A DNA stretch of 64,000 nucleotides from assembly GCA_965601825.1 (NCBI GenBank), contig OZ271839.1, forward strand, positions 2,852,001 through 2,916,000, in the 5' to 3' direction. Below, in pieces: positions 27,823 through 36,625 of the stretch. The notes beneath the pieces are model-generated. The model was not told the DNA's origin and did not search any database. It saw only the letters and a program-made list of their open reading frames with translations. Numbering within the stretch: position 1 is the first letter of the stretch; every line of letters begins with the position of its first letter. Made by a program: the position numbers and the translations under genes. Origin of the DNA: HXMU1420-13 sp965601825 (GTDB lineage Bacteria > Bacteroidota > Rhodothermia > Balneolales > Balneolaceae).

Positions 27823-28386
27823 ATGTTCTTTTGGGGTAAAGTTAAGCTGTTGCTAGCCGTGCTGTTGATTTCTTCCAGTTCACAACTTGTTGAAGCACAG
27901 GGAAGACACTCTGTTTATTTTGAGGCAGGTAAGTATAATTCTGTTTATTCAATTGGTCCAACCTACGATTTCATGATCGTACAACCCAAATCGGGTCGCA
28001 TTTCTAGTCTATTTTTGTCAGTAAATCTTGGGCTTCGGTATGGTGAACGTCAGGGTAATGATATAGTAGAAATACAACGATTGGGTAATTTCGGATTTAA
28101 TACCGGACTCAGTTTATTTCAAAATCACATAATTGAAGTAGGAATTCAGCAACATTTAATCGCAGAGAAAGAAGGCTATCTATCAATTACTGAAGACGAT
28201 TCCTGGGAATACAGTAATAGTGCGAGAGGTTTTATTGGGTATAGATTTAATTACAAACGCTTCCTATTTCGCACTTTTGCTTATCTAGATAGACGCAAAG
28301 AAATAAGATTCAGTAGTCAACGCTATGAACAATATGAATATAAACGATTTTTTTGGCCGGCTATTGGGTTTGGAATAAATTTCTGA
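27823..28386 (+). CDS. Outer-membrane beta-barrel-like protein, paralogue 1
   Basis: 187 aa. Signal peptide of about 26 residues (to VEAQ), then GRHSVYFEAGKYNSVYSIGP and a series of amphipathic strands, ending in WPAIGFGINF. A terminal aromatic residue is typical of outer-membrane barrels. The next gene encodes a diverged paralogue: the shared pattern is GRxSVYxExG, then YDxxxxQxKS, and finally an FLFR strand and a WPxxGxG end. About eight strands can be drawn, the size of a small OmpA/OmpX-like barrel. Ligand or role unknown. Confidence 0.65.
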   Translation: MFFWGKVKLLLAVLLISSSSQLVEAQGRHSVYFEAGKYNSVYSIGPTYDFMIVQPKSGRISSLFLSVNLGLRYGERQGNDIVEIQRLGNFGFNTGLSLFQNHIIEVGIQQHLIAEKEGYLSITEDDSWEYSNSARGFIGYRFNYKRFLFRTFAYLDRRKEIRFSSQRYEQYEYKRFFWPAIGFGINF

Positions 28387-28449
28387 TGATAACTCACTCT
28401 AACATATTGTTGTTAAGTATGAAATCTGGAAGATTTGATCACTTTTGAG

Positions 28450-28980
28450 ATGCATAAATTTTATCGCAAACACTTACTTGTTATTTCAATACTGGCAACT
28501 CTTTTCATAACTAATGATAATCTAGCACAAGGAAGAAATTCAGTGTATCTGGAAACAGGATTCATTGAGCAATATGTAATTAAGAGTATCACTTATGATT
28601 ATTTATTAGCACAGTCGAAAAGTGATGGCAGAGTCGATTACTTCATTTCAACGAATGTCAGATTTGGAATTGGTGACAATGGCGATGGACTTGATGTTAG
28701 ATATCAAGAAAGGTTCTACACAATGGGTCTCCATACCGGAATATTAATAGATAATGATAACAGATTTGAAATCGGCCTACAGAGATACGTAAGAGCTGAA
28801 AGAGATGGGTATCTTGGTATAGATTCTAATGACCCATGGTCTTATGATTACAGTATCCGAACTATGATTGGATTCAGGCATGAAGTTGATAGATTTTTAT
28901 TTCGGTTATACGCTTATCCAGAGAGAGATGATGGAACACTATTATTATGGCCTTCAGTTGGAATTGGGTATAGATTTTAG
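28450..28980 (+). CDS. Outer-membrane beta-barrel-like protein, paralogue 2
   Basis: 176 aa from ATG 28450; a TTG five codons upstream also exists. Signal peptide ending near LAQ, then GRNSVYLETGFIEQYVIKSI, RVDYFISTNVRFGIG, VDRFLFRLYAYPE and the terminal strand WPSVGIGYRF. It aligns along its full length with the preceding gene, so the two arose by tandem duplication and have diverged considerably. Probably a small outer-membrane barrel; no function can be named. Confidence 0.65.
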   Translation: MHKFYRKHLLVISILATLFITNDNLAQGRNSVYLETGFIEQYVIKSITYDYLLAQSKSDGRVDYFISTNVRFGIGDNGDGLDVRYQERFYTMGLHTGILIDNDNRFEIGLQRYVRAERDGYLGIDSNDPWSYDYSIRTMIGFRHEVDRFLFRLYAYPERDDGTLLLWPSVGIGYRF

Positions 28981-29060
28981 GCTAAAATCTCTGATTGCGT
29001 AGGGTTCACTTCATCCAATCTTCAATTTATTGATCTAGCTTTTACCCAAAAGTTAGAGAG

Positions 29061-30212
29061 ATGGCACAAACGATACTCATCATCGGTGCATATGGTATGG
29101 CTGGTCGAGCTTTGTCTCGAGCTGTACTTAAATATTTAGATGCCCACCTCATTATGACGGGAAGAGACTCAACTAAACTAGATGCTTTTTCCGATCAGCT
29201 TAAAGATGAATTCCCTAATAAGAACCATCTTCATTTTGTTCTCGATGCAACCAATCGTGAATCCTTATTGAATGCATTCGCAAAAGCAGATCTAGCCATA
29301 GTAACTGCTACGATTCCAGATCACATCGAATTAATTGCAGAATGTGCAATTGAGACGAACACCAATGTGATGGACATTTTTGTCCGCAACGATGTACTTG
29401 ACCGACTAGAAAAATACGATCTATTTTTAATTGAAAAGCAGCTTTACTATTTCACACAGTGTGGTTTCCATCCCGGAATCATTGCTCCGCTTATAAAATA
29501 TCTTGCCCCCTATTTTGATGAATATCATTCGGCAAATGTAGCAATGGCCATGGAACCGGTCTTCGAGAAACCGGATGCCGTTCAGGAATTGATTTATGAG
29601 ATGTTCGAGACAAATCCCACGGTTCTGAGAAATGGCACCTGGTATGAAGCTAGTTATAAAGAAACCTTTAAAGCAGAGTTCTCCCCTTACTTTGGTAAAA
29701 AGACTTGTTATCCGCTCCATATGCAGGAAATCTCGCATCTGAATCTGAGTCTTGGTTTACAAGAAGCAGGAGTTTATGCGGCAGGCTTTTCAACTTTCAT
29801 CGACTATGTGGTATTTCCAATCGCTATGCTTATCGGTAAGTTTAACAAAAGAGTTGCAGAGAGAATTGGTGCTTGGATGATGTACAAAGCCTCAAGAAAT
29901 TATCAAAAGAATAAACTGCGAGTTGAATTAATTCTAGAAGCTAAAGGATTAAAGGACGGGGTTTCTCGAGAAGTAGAACTTAGGCTGATTGCAGATGATG
30001 GTTACATACTGACAGCAATACCGCTTATTAGTCTAATAAATCAATATGAATCTTTATCTCCAAAACCAGTTGGATTACATCTGATGGGTGAAAGCCTCCT
30101 TGAAGGACCTATGATTGATGATTTGAAAGAAGCAGGTATTCAAATTGAGGTTATCAACAAAGAACTCACATCGAATTTGGAAGATAAACCTCTTGCCGTT
30201 TTTACTTCCTGA
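29061..30212 (+). CDS. Saccharopine dehydrogenase-like NAD(P)-binding reductase
   Basis: 383 aa. The N-terminal Rossmann motif is TILIIGAYGMAGRALSRAVL, followed by the MTGRDSTKLDAF strand-helix that often contacts NADP. The dimerisation/catalytic half begins after FTQCGFHPGIIAPLIKYLAP. Relatives include saccharopine dehydrogenases and trans-acting enoyl reductases. The substrate is not apparent. Its last codons lie inside the first copy of a ~60-bp direct repeat, the second copy of which lies beyond the RAYT unit. Confidence 0.8.
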   Translation: MAQTILIIGAYGMAGRALSRAVLKYLDAHLIMTGRDSTKLDAFSDQLKDEFPNKNHLHFVLDATNRESLLNAFAKADLAIVTATIPDHIELIAECAIETNTNVMDIFVRNDVLDRLEKYDLFLIEKQLYYFTQCGFHPGIIAPLIKYLAPYFDEYHSANVAMAMEPVFEKPDAVQELIYEMFETNPTVLRNGTWYEASYKETFKAEFSPYFGKKTCYPLHMQEISHLNLSLGLQEAGVYAAGFSTFIDYVVFPIAMLIGKFNKRVAERIGAWMMYKASRNYQKNKLRVELILEAKGLKDGVSREVELRLIADDGYILTAIPLISLINQYESLSPKPVGLHLMGESLLEGPMIDDLKEAGIQIEVINKELTSNLEDKPLAVFTS

Positions 30213-30264
30213 TTAAGAATTCTTTTCTCGGGATACATTAGTTGATTTAAAGACCTGTCTATTT
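30205..30264. repeat. Imperfect ~60-bp direct repeat, left copy
   Basis: This segment, which begins at the stop region of the reductase gene, is repeated at 31181-31239 with the same orientation and scattered changes. The last 20 bases (ATTTAAAGACCTGTCTATTT) are identical in both. The pair brackets the first RAYT unit with its REP hairpins, 976 bp apart. Confidence 0.75.
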
Positions 30265-30268
30265 TATC

Positions 30269-30316
30269 TCGTTCCGAAGGTCCACCTTCGGAATGCAGTC
30301 CAGAAGCTCCCGCTTC
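30269..30316 (+). repeat. REP module upstream of RAYT 1 (two hairpins)
   Basis: Two hairpins in order: TTCCGAAGG-TCCA-CCTTCGGAA (30272-30293) and GAAGC-TCCC-GCTTC (30303-30316), joined by TGCAGTC and preceded by CTCG. The same two-hairpin plan recurs at 33116, and in inverted orientation at 30959 and 33773, always flanking a RAYT gene. This is the expected partner sequence of a RAYT. Confidence 0.85.
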
Positions 30317-30406
30317 GTCACTTTTTTAATAGCACCAGCAGCTTCTAATAAGTATTTCTGTAAGGAATAGGTTTCCCAATGGTCTAACAGGATAAAGACT
30401 AATCCT

Positions 30407-30943
30407 ATGGGTAGATCAAGATTCCAATTTCACGAAAGCCACTTTCCTTACTTTATAACCTGTAGCCTATTAGAAGGAATTCCGCTTTTCTCAGATCCTC
30501 AAATTGCTAGAATCATTTTAGATTCACTGGTATTTATACAGGAAAACAAAGAGGTAAAACTGTATGGGTATGTACTCATGGACAACCATATGCATATGAT
30601 TATTGAATCAGAAAATAATTCCAAAGTTCTGAAGAGTTTTAAATCATATACTGCTAAAAGAATTTTAGAATCACTGAAAGAGAGAAACAGATTACATTAT
30701 CTGAGAAAGCTCAAATTCCACAAAAGAGAACACAAACATCAAAGTACCTATCAGGTTTGGCAAGAAGGCGCTCATCCTAAGCAACTTGATAGCGTTGAAA
30801 AAATGAGGTCATGCTTAGATTATATCCATAACAATCCTGTCAAAGCAGGTTTTATTGATGATGTTATACATTGGCGATATTCATCTGCTCGTAATTACCA
30901 AGGGATATTTGGGTTAATACCAATATCAATTTTCCAGGGGTAA
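30407..30943 (+). CDS. REP-associated tyrosine transposase (RAYT), copy 1
   Basis: 178 aa of the Y1/IS200-like transposase superfamily. The HUH metal-binding motif is NHMHMIIES near residue 60. The candidate nucleophile tyrosine is in LKSFKSYTAKRI. The typical C-terminal signature is YIHNNPVKAGFIDD...WRYSSARNY. RAYTs nick and mobilise short REP hairpins as single-stranded DNA. This copy looks full-length, and inverted REP modules flank it on both sides. It is ~80% identical by eye to copy 2 at 33224. Confidence 0.92.
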   Translation: MGRSRFQFHESHFPYFITCSLLEGIPLFSDPQIARIILDSLVFIQENKEVKLYGYVLMDNHMHMIIESENNSKVLKSFKSYTAKRILESLKERNRLHYLRKLKFHKREHKHQSTYQVWQEGAHPKQLDSVEKMRSCLDYIHNNPVKAGFIDDVIHWRYSSARNYQGIFGLIPISIFQG

Positions 30944-30958
30944 TAATAATAGTACCTT

Positions 30959-31034
30959 GAAGCTGGAGCTTCTCGAATGCATTCCCAAGCAAGAGCTTGG
31001 GAACGAGTTCAAGCAAGAGCTTGGGAACGAGTTC
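30959..31034 (-). repeat. REP module downstream of RAYT 1, inverted, plus a 24-bp tandem duplication
   Basis: GAAGC-TGGA-GCTTC (30959-30972) then TTCCCAAGC-AAGA-GCTTGGGAA (30982-31003) and CGAG. Read on the minus strand this is the same two-hairpin module as at 30269. A 24-bp unit covering the second half of the large hairpin is repeated in tandem (30987-31010 and 31011-31034), which suggests slippage or aberrant transposition. A further perfect 7-bp hairpin (TTCGAGA-CATA-TCTCGAA) lies at 31099-31116. Confidence 0.85.
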
Positions 31035-31180
31035 AATTCATCAAACCGGATATTCTATCTTTCAACTGAATATTTATGATTGATATAAGTCAGCTTGATT
31101 CGAGACATATCTCGAAATACAAATATTTCATATTATCTCGTTCAAATCGCAATCGCAAAATAAACCGCTTGCTCATTCAA

Positions 31181-31239
31181 CTTCATGATTAAGAAATCCA
31201 TTCTCTGGATTCACTAGTGATTTAAAGACCTGTCTATTT
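31181..31239. repeat. Imperfect ~60-bp direct repeat, right copy
   Basis: Right copy of the repeat described at 30205-30264. It lies 45 bp upstream of the ABC exporter start and includes a near copy of the reductase gene's stop region (CTTCATGATTAAGAA versus CTTCCTGATTAAGAA). Confidence 0.75.
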
Positions 31240-31283
31240 GACTGTGTACCTCATTGAGGTACAATTATCGTTTTACAGGTGTC

Positions 31284-33023
31284 ATGAGTAAAAATAAAAA
31301 TGTCACCTTTGGCTGGGCTGTTAAAAACATCATCTGGCCAAGAAAAAAAACCATATTTATTGGTCTATTTCTAATCCTTATAAGCAGACCTGCAGGTTTG
31401 GTTTTACCTGCAGCAACTAAATATTTGTTGGATGATGCGGTCCCTAATAAAGATTTTGCCCTACTTCAACTTATTGTGATTGTCATTATAATCTCACTCA
31501 TAGTTCAGGCTGTCTGCTCTTTTCTATTGACCAGGATTCTTAGTGTTGAAGCACAATTTTTAATTTCAGAACTGCGTGTAAGAGTTCAGAAAAAAATCCT
31601 TTCTCTCCCAATTAACTTCTTTGATAACAACAAATCAGGAGCTTTAGTATCCAGGATTATGAGTGATGTTGAGGGAGTTCGAAATTTGGTCGGAACAGGC
31701 CTTGTTCAGTTAATTGGTGGGACTCTGACATCCGTGTTGGCACTAATTCTGTTGATAAGAATTAGTCCTTCCATGACATTCTTTACGTTAATCCCGGTTG
31801 GACTTTTTGCCTTTATCGCACTGAAAGCATTCGGTAAAATCAGACCTATTTTCAGAGAGCGAGGAAAAATAAATGCAGAAGTAACCGGTCGTTTAACTGA
31901 GACCTTAAACGGAGTTCGGGTCATCAAAGGATTTAATGCGGAAGTTTCCGAAAACAATACCTTTGAAGCTGGTGCCCGACGATTGTATGAGAACGTGAAA
32001 TCAAGTTTAACGGCTACGGCTTTTGTAACTAGTACCGGAACATTCCTTATTGGACTTGCCAGTGTTGGCATACTTGCAATGGGTGGATATTACATGATTG
32101 ACGATAGATTGACGGCTGGTGATTTGATTTCTTTCATCTCCCTACTTGCTTTTATGATCGCTCCAATTGTTCAGATGAGCAATATTGGGAGTCAGCTAAC
32201 GGAAGCATTTGCGGGTCTGGATCGTACGGAAGAAATCATGAAAATGGATCCGGAAGATTTAACGGAACAGCGCCCTGTCGTCCTTGAAAAAGTACATGGT
32301 GATATCATATTTGATGATGTCTCTTTTGCTTACGAAGAAGACAAAGAAGTACTGAAAGGGATTTCTTTTGAAGCACCTCCGGGATCAGTTACGGCACTAG
32401 TTGGAAGTTCAGGATCCGGGAAATCAACCACCGCCAGTTTAGCCGCTACTTTCTTGACCGCCAAAAAAGGATTGATAACCATTGATGGTCATGACATTTC
32501 GAAAGTGAATCTTTCCAGTTATCGAAAGCATTTAGGCGTTGTACTCCAAGATGATTTCCTTTTTGAAGGTACCATCCGGGAAAACATTCTCTTCCCGCGA
32601 CCCGATGCTACTGAAGCCGAATTGCAGGCAGCTATTGAAGGTGCGTATGTGAATGAATTCACAGATCGTTTTGAAGATGGATTGGAAACGGTGATAGGCG
32701 AACGAGGCGTAAAACTTTCCGGCGGACAAAAACAACGTATTTCCATTGCTCGTGCTCTACTGGCTGATCCGAAAATCATCATCCTGGATGAGGCAACATC
32801 AAACCTTGATACCGAAAGTGAAACCTACATTCAGAAAAGTTTGGATGATTTGATGAAAGATCGTACCACTTTCGTAATTGCTCACCGGCTAAGTACCATC
32901 AAAAAAGCCGATCAGATTTTAGTGATTGAAGATGGTCAGATTGCAGAACGTGGAACGCATGATGAATTGATAGCTTCAAAAGGTCGGTATTATGAGTTAT
33001 ATACCTATCAGAGTAGGATTTGA
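31284..33023 (+). CDS. ABC-type exporter half-transporter (membrane domain plus ATPase)
   Basis: 579 aa from ATG 31284; a TTG-started frame begins at 31254. Six membrane helices occupy residues ~20-310. The ATPase domain then has Walker A LVGSSGSGKSTTASLA, signature motif KLSGGQKQRISIARALL, Walker B KIIILDEATSNLDTESE and the H-loop IAHRLSTI. This MsbA-like architecture works as a homodimer or heterodimer to export lipids, peptides or drugs. The cargo is unknown. No partner gene is adjacent, so it may act as a homodimer. It sits alone between the two RAYT units. Confidence 0.93.
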   Translation: MSKNKNVTFGWAVKNIIWPRKKTIFIGLFLILISRPAGLVLPAATKYLLDDAVPNKDFALLQLIVIVIIISLIVQAVCSFLLTRILSVEAQFLISELRVRVQKKILSLPINFFDNNKSGALVSRIMSDVEGVRNLVGTGLVQLIGGTLTSVLALILLIRISPSMTFFTLIPVGLFAFIALKAFGKIRPIFRERGKINAEVTGRLTETLNGVRVIKGFNAEVSENNTFEAGARRLYENVKSSLTATAFVTSTGTFLIGLASVGILAMGGYYMIDDRLTAGDLISFISLLAFMIAPIVQMSNIGSQLTEAFAGLDRTEEIMKMDPEDLTEQRPVVLEKVHGDIIFDDVSFAYEEDKEVLKGISFEAPPGSVTALVGSSGSGKSTTASLAATFLTAKKGLITIDGHDISKVNLSSYRKHLGVVLQDDFLFEGTIRENILFPRPDATEAELQAAIEGAYVNEFTDRFEDGLETVIGERGVKLSGGQKQRISIARALLADPKIIILDEATSNLDTESETYIQKSLDDLMKDRTTFVIAHRLSTIKKADQILVIEDGQIAERGTHDELIASKGRYYELYTYQSRI

Positions 33024-33115
33024 TGTGATCGATCATGATCTTCAATTGCTACATCAAACCTTACATTGATAACCTAAGTTGAAACTATCTCCAAAAGCGA
33101 AAAGAAACATTTGAA

Positions 33116-33164
33116 CTCGTTCCCAACGTCCACGTTGGGAATGCAGTCAGGAAGGTCCGCCTTC
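33116..33164 (+). repeat. REP module upstream of RAYT 2 (two hairpins)
   Basis: TTCCCAACG-TCCA-CGTTGGGAA (33120-33141), linker TGCAGTC, then GAAGG-TCCG-CCTTC (33151-33164), preceded by CTCG. The stem bases differ from the module at 30269 by compensating changes, so the hairpin rather than the sequence is conserved. Confidence 0.85.
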
Positions 33165-33223
33165 TAAAGTATTTTTGTAAGGAATAGGTTTCTCAACGGT
33201 CTAACAGGGTAAAGACCAATCCA

Positions 33224-33715
33224 ATGGGGAGATCAAGATTCCAATTTTACGAAAGTCACTATCCTTACTTTAATACTTGTAGCCTATTAGAGGGAATTCC
33301 GCTTTTCTCAGATCCTCAAATTGCTAGAATCATATTAGATTCACTGGTATATATAAAGGAAAACAAAGATGTGAATCTATATGGATATGTACTTATGGAA
33401 AACCATATGCATATGATTATGGAATCAGATAACAATTCAGATGTTCTGAAGAGTTTTAAATCATACACTGCTAAAAAGATTATAGAATCACTCGAAGAGA
33501 GAAACAGATTACATTATCTGAAAAAGCTCAGATTCCACAAAAAAGAACACAAACATCAAAGTACCTATCAAGTTTGGCAAGAAGGTAGTCATCCGAAGCA
33601 GCTTGATAGCGTTGAAAAATTGATATCATGCTTAGAATATATCCATAACAATCCTGTCAAAGCAGGTTTTATTGATGATGTTATACATTGGCGATATTCG
33701 TCCGCTCGTAATTAA
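33224..33715 (+). pseudogene. RAYT copy 2, C-terminally truncated by a nonsense codon
   Basis: 163 aa, closely similar to copy 1 with the HUH motif (ENHMHMIMES) and tyrosine (SFKSYTAKKI) intact. Where copy 1 reads ARN-TAC-CAA, this copy reads ARN-TAA-CAA, so a single-base change stops it 15 codons early. The downstream frame still matches copy 1 (GLIPISIFQG), showing the truncation is recent. The lost tail lies beyond the catalytic core, so activity may remain. Inverted REP modules flank it on both sides. Confidence 0.8.
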
Positions 33716-33772
33716 CAAGGGAAATCCGGATTAATACCAATATCAATTTTCCAAGGGTAATATTAGGACTAT

Positions 33773-33817
33773 GAAGCTGGAGCTTTTCAAATACATTCCC
33801 AAGCAAGAGCTTGGGAA
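33773..33817 (-). repeat. REP module downstream of RAYT 2, inverted
   Basis: GAAGC-TGGA-GCTTT (33773-33786) then TTCCCAAGC-AAGA-GCTTGGGAA (33796-33817). The large hairpin is identical to that at 30982-31003. It ends about 45 bp before the stop of the radical SAM gene on the other strand. Confidence 0.85.
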
Positions 33818-33862
33818 CAATAAAAATGCTCTTGCCTAATCACTATAATTTAGAAGCATCCC

Positions 33863-35719
33863 CTACCCTAAAAACCTCTCAATCAAACCTTCAGGGTGGC
33901 TGGTTGGAACCACGGGGAAATCAAACCAGCTTTGTACATCTTCTTCGTAGCCGGTATTGTTTAAATAATTATGGAGTGCGGCGTTTAAGCCCTTGGTATA
34001 ATTAGTATGCTCGGTCCCTTCCGGATCTTCGTGCCATAAATCGTTTTGAGCAAAACCTTCAAATTCCGGTCCGGTTATGATGATCCCAAATTCATCCGGG
34101 TTCTTGCCAACCGGACTGTGAACCGTAGTCGTAAATTGATGCCAGAAGGCCGATTGAATGCAATTCTTCTCAAACAATTGTCGCACCACTTCTAACGAAT
34201 CAATAGTTTCCTGCTGGGACTGCGTCGGAAAACCATACATGAGATAAGCATGAACCAGAATCCCGCATTTTGAGAAATTATGGGTGACTCGACTAACCTG
34301 GGCAATATCCACCCCCTTTTTCATCTTTGCCAATAATCGATCAGAAGCGACTTCCAGTCCGCCGGTAACGGCAATGCAGCCAGCTTTAGCCATTAAGTCG
34401 CAGAGTTCATGGTTGAAGGTTTTTTCGAATCGGATGTTGGTCCACCAAGTGATGGAAACCTCTCGTTCAATCAATCTTTTGGAAAGTGCCTTTAACATAC
34501 TGGGTGGAGCAGCTTCATCCACAAAATGAAAACCGGTGATGCCCGTATCCTGAACGATCTTCTCGATTTTATTTACCAGGTCATCCGCCGTCGTGTTTTG
34601 ATAATTACCAATGTAATCCAGGCTCACATCACAAAAAGAACATTGCCGCCAATAACACCCATGCGATATCGTGAGTTTATTCCATCGTTTGTCCGTCCAC
34701 ATGCGATGCATGGGATTTACTACATCCAGAAACGACACATATTTATCGAAAGGGAGTCCCACATAATTCGGCGCCGGCAAACTGCTGTGATGGTGAATGG
34801 TATTCGGAAGATGATTCTTATACACCACCTCTTCATCTTCTAAAACAAATGTTCTCTCCAGCTCATCAATGCCTACATCCCCATCCAGATACTGAAGCAT
34901 TTTCAGCAACGGACCTTCCCCATCATCCAAAGAAATGAAATCAACCAATTCGAAGATTCGGGGATCTTCCAGACTGCGCAGTTCGGTGTTACAATAACCT
35001 CCACCAAAAGCTACATGGATGTCCGGATAAAACTGTTTGATGAATTGTGAACATCTCAGCGCTGCAAACAAATTACCCGGAAATGGTATCGTGAATCCGA
35101 TTAAGTCCGGGGTATGAGCTTTGATTTGCTCTTCCAGCAAATTGAACATCTCATCTTCAATCAGCGTCGGCTGGTAGCCCAAATATTCATCGAGTTGATC
35201 AAAACTGCTGGCTGACGATCCGATTTGTTCGGCATACTTGGTGAAGGCAAAAAACTCATCCACATTGGCTTGTATGAAATCCCCAATTTCTTCGATATAA
35301 AGCGTAGAATAATGTTTTGCTTTATCGATCACTCCTTCCTCACCTGACTCCCATTGAATATTGGTATTCACCTTTTCCAGTCGGTGACCAACAGGCAAAA
35401 AATCAGGTTCGAGGATTTTGTAGGCAGCTTCTACATCCTGCTTTTGTAGGAAGCTGATTACTTCATCCACCCTTGAACAGTATTGCTCCTTCTTCTTCCT
35501 CACCTTCGGAAAATGGTTATTCCCCAAATCCTCGGCTTCCTTAAAAATCTGCTTCAAGAAATCACCTGTAAAAATGGTGGTAAACAGCTCAATGCTCAGA
35601 TCGCAATGAGCAACAGTAACCTCATACTCTTCCAGAAATCCCTTCAAATAGGAACTGGCCGGATAGGCGGTATTCAGCTGAGTAAATGGTGGAGTGATTA
35701 AGAGAAGCTTTGATCGCAT
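33863..35719 (-). CDS. B12-binding-domain radical SAM protein
   Basis: 618 aa. The N-terminal half holds a cobalamin-binding-like Rossmann domain (TPDLIGFTIPFPGNLFAALR, HVAFGGGYCNTELRSLEDPR). The radical SAM core begins at SHGCYWRQCSFCDVSLDYIG near residue 365. Its cluster cysteines are spaced C-x4-C-x2-C rather than the canonical C-x3-C-x2-C. Later barrel segments include GFHFVDEAAPPSMLKALSKR and GGLEVASDRLLAKMKKG. Family members methylate or rearrange unactivated carbons, but the substrate is unknown. It is single, with no biosynthetic neighbours, and the 289 bp upstream hold nothing recognisable. Confidence 0.85.
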   Translation of the reverse strand: MRSKLLLITPPFTQLNTAYPASSYLKGFLEEYEVTVAHCDLSIELFTTIFTGDFLKQIFKEAEDLGNNHFPKVRKKKEQYCSRVDEVISFLQKQDVEAAYKILEPDFLPVGHRLEKVNTNIQWESGEEGVIDKAKHYSTLYIEEIGDFIQANVDEFFAFTKYAEQIGSSASSFDQLDEYLGYQPTLIEDEMFNLLEEQIKAHTPDLIGFTIPFPGNLFAALRCSQFIKQFYPDIHVAFGGGYCNTELRSLEDPRIFELVDFISLDDGEGPLLKMLQYLDGDVGIDELERTFVLEDEEVVYKNHLPNTIHHHSSLPAPNYVGLPFDKYVSFLDVVNPMHRMWTDKRWNKLTISHGCYWRQCSFCDVSLDYIGNYQNTTADDLVNKIEKIVQDTGITGFHFVDEAAPPSMLKALSKRLIEREVSITWWTNIRFEKTFNHELCDLMAKAGCIAVTGGLEVASDRLLAKMKKGVDIAQVSRVTHNFSKCGILVHAYLMYGFPTQSQQETIDSLEVVRQLFEKNCIQSAFWHQFTTTVHSPVGKNPDEFGIIITGPEFEGFAQNDLWHEDPEGTEHTNYTKGLNAALHNYLNNTGYEEDVQSWFDFPVVPTSHPEGLIERFLG

Positions 35720-36008
35720 GGGTCAAATATAGAACACTTTTTAAATAATCGATCAGATTCGATACAGATTATAGTTATCGAATAAAGCTTATTGTTGAAT
35801 ACTGGGCCATCCATGAATTCATAACTAAAAGAGAAAGGAAATACGAATTGAAAACCATTCAATGGAGAATTCATAAAAATTTATGACTTAACAATTAAAA
35901 TCAGAAAATGACATATAGAGACAAATAAAATGTCGTAGCAATGTCTTTCTAAATCATTATGTTTTTTCGAATTAAAAGTTAATTTTAGTTTAAAACAGTT
36001 GTACTTAC

Positions 36009-36569
36009 ATGGATTTAATTGCAAAAAAAATTAGTGATACTCGAAAATTAAAGGGCTTAACTCAGGAAGAGCTTGCTGAAAAAGCAAAAATAAATCTGAG
36101 AACTATACAAAGGATTGAAAATGAAGAAAGTACACCAAGAGAATCGACTCTAAATCTGATCTGTAATGTTCTAGAAATAGACATAAATGAATTTATCTCA
36201 GAGAAGAATGTAGGCACCAAAAAAAATATTGGGACGGTCATTATAAATGGATTTTTCCTTTTTATGCTGAATTTTATTCTGATGGGAATTATTGGATTTC
36301 TAATATTGGATTCGAATGCTAATTGGAATAGTAAATTTGGAGGATTATTGATCAGCTTTTTTCTCCCCTTTTTCATAGTGTTTTTTACAAAAAAGATGAC
36401 AGGACTTGAACGGGTGTTAAAATTCGGTATGGGGTATCTTGTTTATTTCATGATGGTTATGATAATGCATGGATTTCCATTAGGATTTAAATCAGGATTA
36501 TTTCCCTGCCTGCTAATCAGTATATCTGTCTTATATTTTGGTGGCGTATTGATAAAAAGGCTAGACTAA
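36009..36569 (+). CDS. XRE-family transcriptional regulator with membrane domain
   Basis: 186 aa. The N-terminal 60 residues are a helix-turn-helix of the XRE/Cro type (KGLTQEELAEKAKINLRTIQ, ENEESTPRESTLNLICNVLE). The rest has four predicted membrane helices (for example FFLFMLNFILMGIIGFLIL and YLVYFMMVMIMHGFPLGF). The helices would tether a DNA-binding domain to the membrane, perhaps to sense membrane state. The gene is notably AT-rich. Its upstream gap is long and AT-rich, with no operator I can name. Confidence 0.82.
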   Translation: MDLIAKKISDTRKLKGLTQEELAEKAKINLRTIQRIENEESTPRESTLNLICNVLEIDINEFISEKNVGTKKNIGTVIINGFFLFMLNFILMGIIGFLILDSNANWNSKFGGLLISFFLPFFIVFFTKKMTGLERVLKFGMGYLVYFMMVMIMHGFPLGFKSGLFPCLLISISVLYFGGVLIKRLD

Positions 36570-36595
36570 AAGAATCACAGCCTATCATTCTTTTT
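36568..36595 (+). terminator. Possible rho-independent terminator after XRE gene
   Basis: AAAAGAAT / ATTCTTTT arms (8 bp) with an 11-nt loop run into TTTTT and overlap the stop codon. The stem is AT-rich, so it would be weak. It could also serve the convergent methyltransferase gene at 36626. Confidence 0.45.
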
Positions 36596-36625
36596 GAGTT
36601 TTCATGGATATGAACATGTCCAAAT

